Shown one piece after another: positions 16,870 through 23,893 of a stretch of DNA of 64,000 nucleotides. Positions within the stretch are counted from its first letter, which is position 1. Each line of letters starts with the position of its first letter. The notes below the pieces were generated by a model. It had not been told where the DNA came from and did no database searches. It worked only from the letters and a program-made list of their open reading frames with translations. Source of the stretch: Planctomonas deserti (GTDB lineage: Bacteria; Actinomycetota; Actinomycetes; Actinomycetales; Microbacteriaceae); NCBI RefSeq assembly GCF_003067705.1, contig NZ_QANL01000001.1, positions 558,001-622,000 on the forward strand. The letters run 5' to 3'. The position numbers were made by a program, and so were the translations under genes.

Positions 16870-17020
16870 CACGGCGGACGGGACCGAAACGGGATGAACG
16901 CGAGGAGGACGGCCTGGAGTGGATCTTCCGCCGTCCCGCCTGACACGGCGGATGGGACCGAAACGGGAGGAACGCGAGGAGGACGGCCTGGAGTGGATCT
17001 TCCGCCGTCCCGTGTGACTT
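16828..17020. repeat. 74-bp tandem repeat made from the 3' end of the GNAT gene
   Basis: The stretch starting GAGGAGGACGGCCT occurs at 16828, 16902 and 16976, exactly 74 bp apart. Units 1 and 2 are complete and unit 3 ends near 17020. Each carries the codons for the last residues (EDGLEWIFRRP), and a stop. CCGCCGT and ACGGCGG arms within each unit can form a hairpin. Confidence 0.9.
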
Positions 17021-17042
17021 CTCTGATGGTGACCGCAGGCGG

Positions 17043-17381
17043 CTAGGCCCGCGGGCCGCCCACGTCCGGCTGGCCGGGGGTGCCCTCGCCGATCTCGGTT
17101 GCGGGGTCGATCCGCTCGACGACGGCGGGCTTCGCGCGCCGGGTGCTCGCGCGGTCGAGCAGCAGCGCGACGACCGCGCCAAGGGCGCCGCCGATCACGA
17201 CGAGGAACAGCCCGAGGAAGCCGAACACCTGGCCGGAGCTGAACTCCGCGGCGGCGGGGAAGGCGATCGTGAGGATCAGGGCCGCGATCACGCCGAGCAC
17301 AGCACCGACGCCCATGAACCGCAGGTAGCGGGGGGACCGACGGATGCGGACCTCGGACATGTCATCGCGCTCGTTCGTCAC
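17043..17381 (-). CDS. Small two-helix membrane protein
   Basis: 112 residues from GTG 17381, which has GGGGGAG ahead. RIRRSPRYLRFMGVGAVLGV then IAALILTIAFPA, and VFGFLGLFLVVIGGALGAVV then ALLLDRAS are two membrane helices; a basic linker and acidic/Pro-rich tail (EIGEGTPGQPDVGGP) follow. Such proteins sit near purine genes in relatives as I recall, but no function is known. Confidence 0.7.
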   Translation of the reverse strand: MTNERDDMSEVRIRRSPRYLRFMGVGAVLGVIAALILTIAFPAAAEFSSGQVFGFLGLFLVVIGGALGAVVALLLDRASTRRAKPAVVERIDPATEIGEGTPGQPDVGGPRA

Positions 17382-17452
17382 GGTGTCATTCTCCCCCACC
17401 AGCCTGAGCGCGCCGCCCGAATCCCGGGTGCGCGACGGGCGGCTCCAGGCCG

Positions 17453-17815
17453 TCACCAGCGCAGCGGAAGCAGCCCCTCGAGGGTCGCGCGCTGACCGGA
17501 TGCGCCCAGCCTGCCGGTCGCAAGCGCGTCCTGCCAGCCCGTGGCGCCCGTCGCGAGCGCGAGCCAGGTCGCCGGGTCCGTCTCGATCACGTTGGGCGGG
17601 GTGCCACGGGTGTGGCCCGGTCCCTCGATGCACTGCACCGCGCCGAACGGTGGCACGCGCACCTCGACGGTGGCGCCGGGCACCTTCTCGGCGAGCACCT
17701 GCAGCGTGTACCGCACGGCGAGCGCCGTGGTGTCCCGATCGGCGCCCACGCCGTCCGCCAGTGCCCTCCGCACGGCGTCTCCCCCGGCATCCGCTGCGAT
17801 CTTCGCTCTCGCCAT
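17453..17815 (-). CDS. Sterol-carrier-family (SCP2-like) protein
   Basis: 120 residues. The start MARAKIAADAGGDAVRRALA and core VRYTLQVLAEKVPGATVEVR followed by VPPFGAVQCIEGPGHTRGTP and ATWLALATGATGWQDALATG match the actinobacterial sterol carrier family proteins that neighbour purF/purD. A hydrophobic-ligand or maturation role is assumed for the fold, not shown. The frame extends upstream, but MARAK is the family-like start. Confidence 0.7.
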   Translation of the reverse strand: MARAKIAADAGGDAVRRALADGVGADRDTTALAVRYTLQVLAEKVPGATVEVRVPPFGAVQCIEGPGHTRGTPPNVIETDPATWLALATGATGWQDALATGRLGASGQRATLEGLLPLRW

Positions 17816-17893
17816 GCCTCCATCCTGCCGCAGCGGTGCGTGTGCGGCTTCCGGTGGGCTCGGCCCCCGGGCCCGGTGAAGGATCCGCCCCAC

Positions 17894-17926
17894 CCTCCGT
17901 CGCTTCGACGTGCTCCGCGACCGTAT
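17894..17926. repeat. Degenerate single copy of the hairpin repeat
   Basis: GTCGCTTCGACGTGCTCCGC followed by GACCG keeps the GTCGC/GCGAC stem while the loop has diverged. It lies just upstream of the purD -10 box. Confidence 0.6.
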
Positions 17927-17961
17927 GTACCGGCGCCGACCGCGCCGCTTCCGGCCGCCGA

Positions 17962-17974
17962 TAGTCTGGGGCCG
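17962..17974 (+). promoter_or_regulatory. -10 box TAGTCT, leaderless purD start
   Basis: TAGTCT at 17962-17967, six bases, then GTG 17974. No good -35 is visible. Confidence 0.55.
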
Positions 17975-19236
17975 TGAAGATCCTCGTCCTCGGTTCCGGT
18001 GCCCGCGAGCACGCCATCGTCTCGGCGCTGGCCCGGGAGGACACGGCGCACGAGATAGTCGCGGCGCCCGGCAACGCCGGCATCGCCCAGGTCGCCACGG
18101 TGGTGCACCTCGACCCGAACAACGCCGTGGTCGTCGCCGACTACGCCCTCGCCGAGGACGTGGACCTCGTCGTCATCGGCCCGGAGGCCCCGCTCGTCGC
18201 GGGCGTCGCCGACGGACTGCGCACGCGCGGCGTCCCCGTGTTCGGCCCCAGCAAGAAGGCCGCGGCGCTCGAGGGCAGCAAGGCCTTCGCGAAGCGGATC
18301 ATGGAGGAGGCCGGCGTGCCCACCGGCCGGGCCACCCGCGCGGGCACTCGCGCCGAGGTCGAGGCCGCTCTCGACTCGTTCGGCGCCCCGTACGTCGTGA
18401 AGGCCGACGGCCTCGCCGCCGGCAAGGGCGTGCTCGTGACCGAGGACCGCGCGGCCGCGCTCGCGCACGCCGACCACTACCTGCAGCAGGGCACGGTGCT
18501 CCTCGAGGAGTTCCTCGCCGGCCAGGAGGTCTCGCTCTTCTTCCTCTCCGACGGCAGCACGGTGCTGCCGCTCTCCCCCGCCCAGGACTACAAGCGCCTG
18601 CTCGACGGGGACGAGGGCCCGAACACCGGCGGCATGGGTGCGTACTCCCCCCTGCCCTGGCTTCCCGACGGCTTCGTCGACGAGGTGATCGACACGATCG
18701 CCGAGCCGACCGTGCGCCAGCTCGCCAACGAGCAGACGCCGTTCATCGGCCTGCTCTACTGCGGCCTCATCCTCACCGAGAAGGGCATCCGCGTGATCGA
18801 GTTCAACGCGCGTTTCGGCGACCCGGAGACCCAGGTCGTGCTGCCGCGACTGGAGACGCCGCTGTCCGGCCTGCTGCTCGCCGCCGCCACCGGCTCGCTC
18901 GGCGGGATTCCCCGCCCCACCTTCAGCGACGACGTCGCGGTGACCGTCGTGCTCGCCAGCGAGGGCTACCCGGATGCGCCCCAGACCGGGCGCCGGATCG
19001 ACGGGCTCGACGACGCCGCCGCCGTGGAGGGGGTCAGCATCGCGCACGCGGCGACGAGCCGGTCCGAGTCCCCGGACGGAGGCACGATCGCGACGGGCGG
19101 CCGGGTGCTCAGCGTCGTCGGCCGCGGCAGCGACTTCCGCCAGGCGCGCGAGCGGGCGTACGAGGCCGTGAGCCGCATCCGGCTCGAGGGCGCCCAGTAC
19201 CGCACCGACATCGCCGCGCGGGTGGTGGCCGAATGA
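17974..19236 (+). CDS. purD: Phosphoribosylamine-glycine ligase (GAR synthetase)
   Basis: ATP-dependent joining of glycine to phosphoribosylamine, step two of the pathway. MKILVLGSGAREHAIVSALA opens the N-domain. VIGPEAPLVAGVADGLR follows. The ATP-grasp core has YVVKADGLAAGKGVLVTEDR (~residues 129-150), VLLEEFLAGQEVSLFFLSDG, and GGMGAYSPLP; GLLYCGLILTEKGIRVIEFN and ARFGDPETQVVLPRL bind Mg-ATP. 420 residues, full length. Its stop overlaps the purC start (ATGA). Confidence 0.97.
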   Translation: MKILVLGSGAREHAIVSALAREDTAHEIVAAPGNAGIAQVATVVHLDPNNAVVVADYALAEDVDLVVIGPEAPLVAGVADGLRTRGVPVFGPSKKAAALEGSKAFAKRIMEEAGVPTGRATRAGTRAEVEAALDSFGAPYVVKADGLAAGKGVLVTEDRAAALAHADHYLQQGTVLLEEFLAGQEVSLFFLSDGSTVLPLSPAQDYKRLLDGDEGPNTGGMGAYSPLPWLPDGFVDEVIDTIAEPTVRQLANEQTPFIGLLYCGLILTEKGIRVIEFNARFGDPETQVVLPRLETPLSGLLLAAATGSLGGIPRPTFSDDVAVTVVLASEGYPDAPQTGRRIDGLDDAAAVEGVSIAHAATSRSESPDGGTIATGGRVLSVVGRGSDFRQARERAYEAVSRIRLEGAQYRTDIAARVVAE

Positions 19237-20141
19237 GCGAGTTCAGCGGCCTCGACCTCCCCGGCTGGGAGCACGCCTACACAGGCAAGGTGCGCGAGCT
19301 GTTCGTCCCCGTCGTCGACCCGAACCACGACGCGACGCTCGAGGGCGAGCCACACGTGCTCATCGTGGCGACGGACCGCGTGAGCGCGTTCGACCACGTG
19401 CTCGAACCGGCCATCCCCGGCAAGGGCGAGCTGCTGACCCGGCTGAGCCTGTGGTGGTTCGCCGAGCTCGCCGAGGTCCCCAACCACCTGGTCGCGCCCG
19501 GCGACGAGGTGACGCCGGTTCCCGAGGCCATCGCGTCGCGCTCCATGCTCTGCAAGGTGCTCGAGATGCTCCCCATCGAGTGCGTCGTGCGGGGCTACCT
19601 CGCGGGATCGGGGTGGAGCGAGTACCAGCGCACGGGCAGCGTGTGCGGCGTCGCGCTCCCGGAGGGCCTGCAGTTCGGCGACCGCCTCCCCGAGCCGATC
19701 TTCACGCCCGCGTGGAAGGCGCCGCAGGGCGAGCACGACGAGAACATCACCTACGAGCGCGCCGTCGAGCTGACGGGCGAGGACGAGGCGGCGGAGCTCC
19801 GCGACCTGTCCCTGCACATCTACCGCCGCGCCGCCGCGATCGCCGAGGAGCGCGGCCTCATCCTCGCGGACACAAAGTTCGAGTTCGGCATCGACCCGGT
19901 GAGCGGGGTCACCCGCCTTGGCGACGAGGTACTGACGAGCGACTCCTCCCGGTACTGGGATGCGGAGTCCTGGCACGCCGGCAACCGCAGGGACAGCTTC
20001 GACAAGCAGATCGTGCGCAACTGGCTCGCCGAGAACTGGGACCCGTCGTCGGACGCCCCGCCGCCCGCGCTGCCGCAGGAGGTCGTCGACCTCACCGCGG
20101 CGCGGTACCGGGAGCTGATCACAAGGCTCACGGGCGAGTGA
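19233..20141 (+). CDS. purC: Phosphoribosylaminoimidazole-succinocarboxamide synthase (SAICAR synthetase)
   Basis: Joins aspartate to CAIR with ATP. GWEHAYTGKVRELF is the entry motif. VLIVATDRVSAFDHVLEPAI, PGKGELLTRLSLWWFAEL, CVVRGYLAGSGWSEYQRTG and FTPAWKAPQGEHDENITYE are diagnostic; GLILADTKFEFGIDP and LTSDSSRYWDAESW with GNRRDSFDKQIVRNWL close it. 302 residues, the longer actinobacterial/fungal-like type. Starts inside the purD stop and ends inside the next GNAT start, so translation is likely coupled throughout. Confidence 0.97.
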   Translation: MSEFSGLDLPGWEHAYTGKVRELFVPVVDPNHDATLEGEPHVLIVATDRVSAFDHVLEPAIPGKGELLTRLSLWWFAELAEVPNHLVAPGDEVTPVPEAIASRSMLCKVLEMLPIECVVRGYLAGSGWSEYQRTGSVCGVALPEGLQFGDRLPEPIFTPAWKAPQGEHDENITYERAVELTGEDEAAELRDLSLHIYRRAAAIAEERGLILADTKFEFGIDPVSGVTRLGDEVLTSDSSRYWDAESWHAGNRRDSFDKQIVRNWLAENWDPSSDAPPPALPQEVVDLTAARYRELITRLTGE

Positions 20142-20593
20142 GGGTAGAGCGTCGGGACTGGGACGACGCCGCGGCCGTGGCCCTGCGCGACGCCCAGCGC
20201 GTCGAGATCGCCGAGCGCTACGGCACCCCGGACTCCGAGCCGGGCGTCGCCCCGTCGGCCGCGGACATCACCGTGTTCGTCGTGGCGGAGAACTCCTCCG
20301 GCGAGCCCGTGGGCTGCGGCGGGCTGCGGCTCCTCGGGAATGATGAGGCGGAGATCAAGCGCATGTACGTGCGACCGGACCACCGCGGCACGGGCGTCTC
20401 CGTCGCCGTGCTGAACACCCTCGAGGAGCACGGCCGCCGGCTCGGGCTGCGCCGCCTGACACTCGAGACGGGCGACCGTCAGCCGGACGCCATCCGCTTC
20501 TACGAGCGCGAAGGCTACGTGCGCATCCCGAACTTCGGCCCCTACGCGGGTGAGCCCGCGTCGATCTGCTACGCGAAGGAGCTCGGCGAGTGA
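20138..20593 (+). CDS. GNAT N-acetyltransferase
   Basis: 151 residues from GTG 20138, overlapping the purC stop by 4 bp. GCGGLRLLGNDEAEIKRMYV, RPDHRGTGVSVAVLNTLEEH (acetyl-CoA loop) and RRLTLETGDRQPDAIRFYER give a GNAT domain. The central PDHRGTGV differs from the canonical Q/RGxGxA by V in the last position. It is third in the purD-purC cluster; a link to purine metabolism is only positional. Confidence 0.85.
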   Translation: MRVERRDWDDAAAVALRDAQRVEIAERYGTPDSEPGVAPSAADITVFVVAENSSGEPVGCGGLRLLGNDEAEIKRMYVRPDHRGTGVSVAVLNTLEEHGRRLGLRRLTLETGDRQPDAIRFYEREGYVRIPNFGPYAGEPASICYAKELGE

Positions 20594-21156
20594 CGGACTT
20601 CCTTGTACGCCGGGAGGGCACGCTCGGCCTGCGCGAGCACGAGGAGATCGCGGCCACCCTCGCCCTCGCCTTTCCCGGCTATGCGGAGGGCTACCGCGGC
20701 TCGGCCAGCTGGGCCGGGCTGCAGCCGGAGGTGCGGATCACCGCGCATGACGCCCGGGGCGTCACGGCGCACGCGGGCGTGAAGCGCGTGTTCGTGCAGA
20801 TCGGCGACGGCCCTTTCGCCGAGGACCACCTCGTGGCGGCCGTCGGCATGGTTGCGGTGCGGCCCGACCTGCAGGGTTCGGGACTCGGCGGGCGGCTCGC
20901 GGACGCGGTGCGGGGCGTGCTCGGTGCGCTCCAGGTGCCGTTCGGCCTGCTCGAGACCGGCGAGGACACGACGGGCTTCTACGTGCGCCACGGCTGGCGT
21001 GCGCTGCCCGGAGCGGTCGGGACCTACAACGACTTCACGCTGCACGGCCCGGCCCGGGTGATCCGGCAGGACCACGGCTGGCACATCCTCCCGGTGACCG
21101 CGGAGTTCGAGGACTGGCCGGACGGCGAGATCCACTGGAACGGCCAGATGGTCTGA
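20590..21156 (+). CDS. NodA-like N-acyltransferase family protein
   Basis: 188 residues from GTG 20590, overlapping the upstream stop by 4 bp. GYRGSASWAGLQPEVRITAH then DARGVTAHAGVKRVFVQIG and DHLVAAVGMVAVRPDLQGSG followed by LGALQVPFGLLETG line up, from memory, with rhizobial NodA (SWAG-RPE-R, GVAAH-G-LRRF, ELG-YGVRPDL-G-G, LGVPFAF), and the end EFEDWPDGEIHWNGQMV with the NodA end EWPSG-DRNG. NodA puts a fatty acyl group on a chitooligosaccharide. No other nod-type gene is near. The acceptor here is unknown; a GNAT-type amine acyltransferase is the safe description. Confidence 0.72.
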   Translation: MTDFLVRREGTLGLREHEEIAATLALAFPGYAEGYRGSASWAGLQPEVRITAHDARGVTAHAGVKRVFVQIGDGPFAEDHLVAAVGMVAVRPDLQGSGLGGRLADAVRGVLGALQVPFGLLETGEDTTGFYVRHGWRALPGAVGTYNDFTLHGPARVIRQDHGWHILPVTAEFEDWPDGEIHWNGQMV

Positions 21157-21273
21157 CGACCGGACGGTCCGGCGAGGGGCGCGACGCCCGGGCCGGGCGG
21201 CGCCGGGCGGCGCCGGGCGGTGCGGACGAGGCATCGGAAGAGGGGCCGGATGGCCGGGAGCGTGACGGGGCGA

Positions 21274-21286
21274 TACCGTCGAGAAA
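21274..21286 (+). promoter_or_regulatory. -10 box TACCGT, leaderless GNAT start
   Basis: TACCGT at 21274-21279, six bases, then ATG 21286. It starts a separate transcript for GNAT-kynU-kinase. Confidence 0.5.
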
Positions 21287-21810
21287 TGACCTCCCCCGTC
21301 CGCGTCCGCGCCATCGTGCCGGATGACTGGCCCAGGCTCCGGGCGCTGCGGCTCGAGATGCTCGCCGACACGCCTCTCGCCTATCTGGAGACGCTCGCCA
21401 CCGCCGAGGCGCTGACGGACGCCGACTGGCAGGCGCGCGCCCGGCGCAACGCCCAGCCCGGCAGCGTCGCCTTCGTCGCCGAGGACGAGGACGGGACGTG
21501 GGTGGGCACGATGACCGTGTTCCGCAGGGACGACGTCGCGTTCCTGGTGAGCGTCTACGTGACGCCCGCCCGGCGCGGCCGGGACGCGGGCGTCACCGAC
21601 GCGCTCCTGGACAACGTGATCGAGTGGTCGAGGGCGCAGGACGGGGTGACCGAGCTGCGGCTCGAGGTCCACGAGCACAACCCCCGCGCCACCGCCTACT
21701 ACCGCCGGCGCGGATTCGAGATGACCGGGCGGTCCACGCCGTACGCGCTCGATCGCACGCAGCTCGACCTTGAGATGGCGCTCCCGCTCGTCGGCGGGGT
21801 CGGGCCGTGA
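21286..21810 (+). CDS. GNAT N-acetyltransferase
   Basis: 174 residues. VRAIVPDDWPRLRALRLEML, GTWVGTMTVFRRDDVAFLVS, VYVTPARRGRDAGVTDALLD and LEVHEHNPRATAYYRRRGFE show the GNAT order. The pyrophosphate loop RRGRDAGV is unusual (D where G/I is usual). Its stop overlaps the kynureninase start, so the two are translationally coupled; a role acting on the product of that enzyme is possible but unproven. Confidence 0.85.
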   Translation: MTSPVRVRAIVPDDWPRLRALRLEMLADTPLAYLETLATAEALTDADWQARARRNAQPGSVAFVAEDEDGTWVGTMTVFRRDDVAFLVSVYVTPARRGRDAGVTDALLDNVIEWSRAQDGVTELRLEVHEHNPRATAYYRRRGFEMTGRSTPYALDRTQLDLEMALPLVGGVGP

Positions 21811-23093
21811 CCCTCGAGCGGGCCCGCGCGCTCGATGCCGCCGATCCACTCGCCCCGCGCCGCGCGCTCTTCGCCGGAACGGAGAGCGCAACCGACGGAC
21901 GCGACCTCGTCTACCTCGACGGCAACTCCCTCGGGCGCCCCCTGACCGCGAGCATCGAGCGGGTCACCCGGTTCCTCACCGAGGAGTGGGCCGGCCGGCT
22001 CATCCGCGGCTGGGACGAGCGCTGGATGGAGCTGCCGCTGCGCATCGGGGACGACCTCGGCGCCGCGGCCCTGGGCGCCGCGCCCGGCCAGGTGGCCATC
22101 GGCGACTCCACGTCGGTGCTGCTCTACAAGCTCGTCCGCGCCGCCGTCGCCGCGCGCCCCGGGCGCGACGAGATCGTGGCCGACTCGCGCGACTTCCCGA
22201 CGGACCGGTACATCCTCGCGGGCATCGCCCGGGAGTGCGGGCTCTCGATGCGCTGGGTGGACACCGACCCCGACGCGGGCCTCACCCCGCAGTCCCTCGA
22301 CGGCGTGCTCGGCGAGCGCACCGCACTCGTGGTGGCGAGCGCCGTGTCGTACCGCTCGGGCTTCCTCGCGGACGTGCCGGCCATCACCGACCGTGCGCAC
22401 GACGCGGGCGCGCTCGTGCTCTGGGACCTTTGCCACTCCGCGGGCGTTGTGCCGACGCGGCTCGATGGGTGGGGCGTCGACCTCGCCGTCGGCTGCACCT
22501 ACAAGTACCTGAACGGCGGACCCGGGTCGCCCGCCTACGCCTACGTGCGGTCCGGCCTGCAGGAGGAGCTCACACAGCCGATCCAGGGCTGGATGGGCGG
22601 GGCCGACATCTTCGAGATGGGCCCGGCCTACGCCCCGGCCACGGGTATCCGACGCATGCTGAGCGGCACGCCGGCCATCACCTCGATGCTGGCCATGCAG
22701 GACATGATCGCGCTGATCGCCGACGTCGGCATCGACGCGATCCGGGCCAAGTCCGTCGCGCTCACCGAGTTCGCTCTCGAGGAGATCGACGCCGTGCTCG
22801 CGCCGTTCGGCGTGCGGGTGGCCACGCCGCGGGACGCGGACCGGCGGGGCAGCCACGTAACCGTGGCGCATCCCGACTTCCGAGCGGTCGTGGGCCGGCT
22901 GTGGGAGCGCGACGTGCTGCCCGACTTCCGGGCGCCGGACGGGCTGCGCATCGGCCTGTCCCCCCTCAGCACGAGCTTCGAGGAGACCCATCGGGGAATC
23001 GCCGCGATCGCGGCCGCCCTGCGGGAGATCCAGGAGACGCGGGATACCCAGGAGACGCGGGAAAGCCGGGAGACGCAGGGGGCGAACCGGTGA
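21807..23093 (+). CDS. kynU: Kynureninase
   Basis: PLP enzyme of fold type I that cleaves kynurenine to anthranilate and alanine. YLDGNSLGRPL is the substrate-binding start; SAVSYRSGFLADVPAITDRA, VLWDLCHSAGVVPTRLDGW (PLP Asp), and GCTYKYLNGGPGSPAYAYV (PLP Lys) are diagnostic. GWMGGADIFEMGPAYAP and GTPAITSMLAMQ follow. 428 residues. The last 25 are a low-complexity ETRDTQETRESRETQ tail not expected in the family. No tryptophan dioxygenase or formamidase is nearby, so the substrate supply is not explained by context. Confidence 0.93.
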   Translation: MTLERARALDAADPLAPRRALFAGTESATDGRDLVYLDGNSLGRPLTASIERVTRFLTEEWAGRLIRGWDERWMELPLRIGDDLGAAALGAAPGQVAIGDSTSVLLYKLVRAAVAARPGRDEIVADSRDFPTDRYILAGIARECGLSMRWVDTDPDAGLTPQSLDGVLGERTALVVASAVSYRSGFLADVPAITDRAHDAGALVLWDLCHSAGVVPTRLDGWGVDLAVGCTYKYLNGGPGSPAYAYVRSGLQEELTQPIQGWMGGADIFEMGPAYAPATGIRRMLSGTPAITSMLAMQDMIALIADVGIDAIRAKSVALTEFALEEIDAVLAPFGVRVATPRDADRRGSHVTVAHPDFRAVVGRLWERDVLPDFRAPDGLRIGLSPLSTSFEETHRGIAAIAAALREIQETRDTQETRESRETQGANR

Positions 23094-23734
23094 CCGCGGC
23101 CCTGCGCAGCGTCGGCGCCGTCGCGGACGTCGTGCGGGCTGCAGCGGCGGATCGCGACCGCGTCCTCGTGGGCATCGCGGGAGCCCCGGGGTCCGGCAAG
23201 AGCACGGTCGCCGAGGCACTGGTGGGCGCGCTCGGCGCGGAGGCGGCCCTGCTGCCGATGGACGGCTTCCACCTCTCCAACGCTCAGCTGGCGCGGCTGG
23301 GCAGCCGGGATCGCAAGGGCGCGCCCGACACGTTCGACGCCGCCGGGTTCACGGCCACCCTCGCCCGCGTGCGCACCGCAGCGGCCGGCCGGCCGGGCGC
23401 GCACACGGTGTACGCGCCGGCGTTCTTCCGCGAGGTGGACGAGTCCTTCGCCGCGAGCGTCGCCGTGCTGCCCGAGACCCGCATCGTGGTCGTCGAGGGC
23501 AACTACCTGCTGCTCGACTCGCACGGCTGGGACGGCGTGGCAGCGCTGCTCGACGTCTCCCTGTTCGTCGGCGTCGACCACGGGACGCGGATGCGCCGGC
23601 TCGTCGCGCGGCACGAGCGCTTCGGCATGACCCACGAGCAGGCGGTGGCCTGGGCGGGCGGCACCGACGAGCGGAACGCCGTGCTCATCGAGGCGACCCG
23701 AGACCGGGCCGACCACATCCTCGACCTGGGCTAG
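23090..23734 (+). CDS. P-loop nucleoside/sugar kinase (uridine-kinase-like)
   Basis: 214 residues from GTG 23090, overlapping kynU by 4 bp. VGIAGAPGSGKSTVAEALVG is Walker A; LLPMDGFHLSNAQLARLGSR and RKGAPDTFDAAGFTATLARV are typical of the pantothenate/uridine kinase-like family annotated as nucleoside/nucleotide kinase or fructokinase-like. YAPAFFREVDESFA and VVVEGNYLLLDSHGWDGV follow. The substrate is uncertain. It ends at a nested palindrome shared with the convergent MFS gene. Confidence 0.85.
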   Translation: MTAALRSVGAVADVVRAAAADRDRVLVGIAGAPGSGKSTVAEALVGALGAEAALLPMDGFHLSNAQLARLGSRDRKGAPDTFDAAGFTATLARVRTAAAGRPGAHTVYAPAFFREVDESFAASVAVLPETRIVVVEGNYLLLDSHGWDGVAALLDVSLFVGVDHGTRMRRLVARHERFGMTHEQAVAWAGGTDERNAVLIEATRDRADHILDLG

Positions 23735-23790
23735 GACGCGACGCGCAGGATTCCGAGCACCGCGCGATCCCAGCGCCTGCCAACGCGCTC

Positions 23791-23851
23791 CTGCCCAGGC
23801 AGCGGCATCCTGCCCAGGTTAAAACTGGGCAGGATGCTCCTGCCTGGGCAG
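23791..23851. repeat. Nested-palindrome element, copy 2
   Basis: Outer arms CTGCCCAGGCAG (23791-23802) and CTGCCTGGGCAG (23840-23851) are perfect. Inner arms GCATCCTGCCCAG (23805-23817) and CTGGGCAGGATGC (23825-23837) are a perfect 13-bp stem with a GTTAAAA loop. It lies between convergent kinase and MFS genes, and matches copy 1 at 2264-2324. Confidence 0.88.
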
Positions 23852-23893
23852 GGGCGGAAGGGCTGAGGGATCGTCCTTCCGGGTGTCGGGGCC

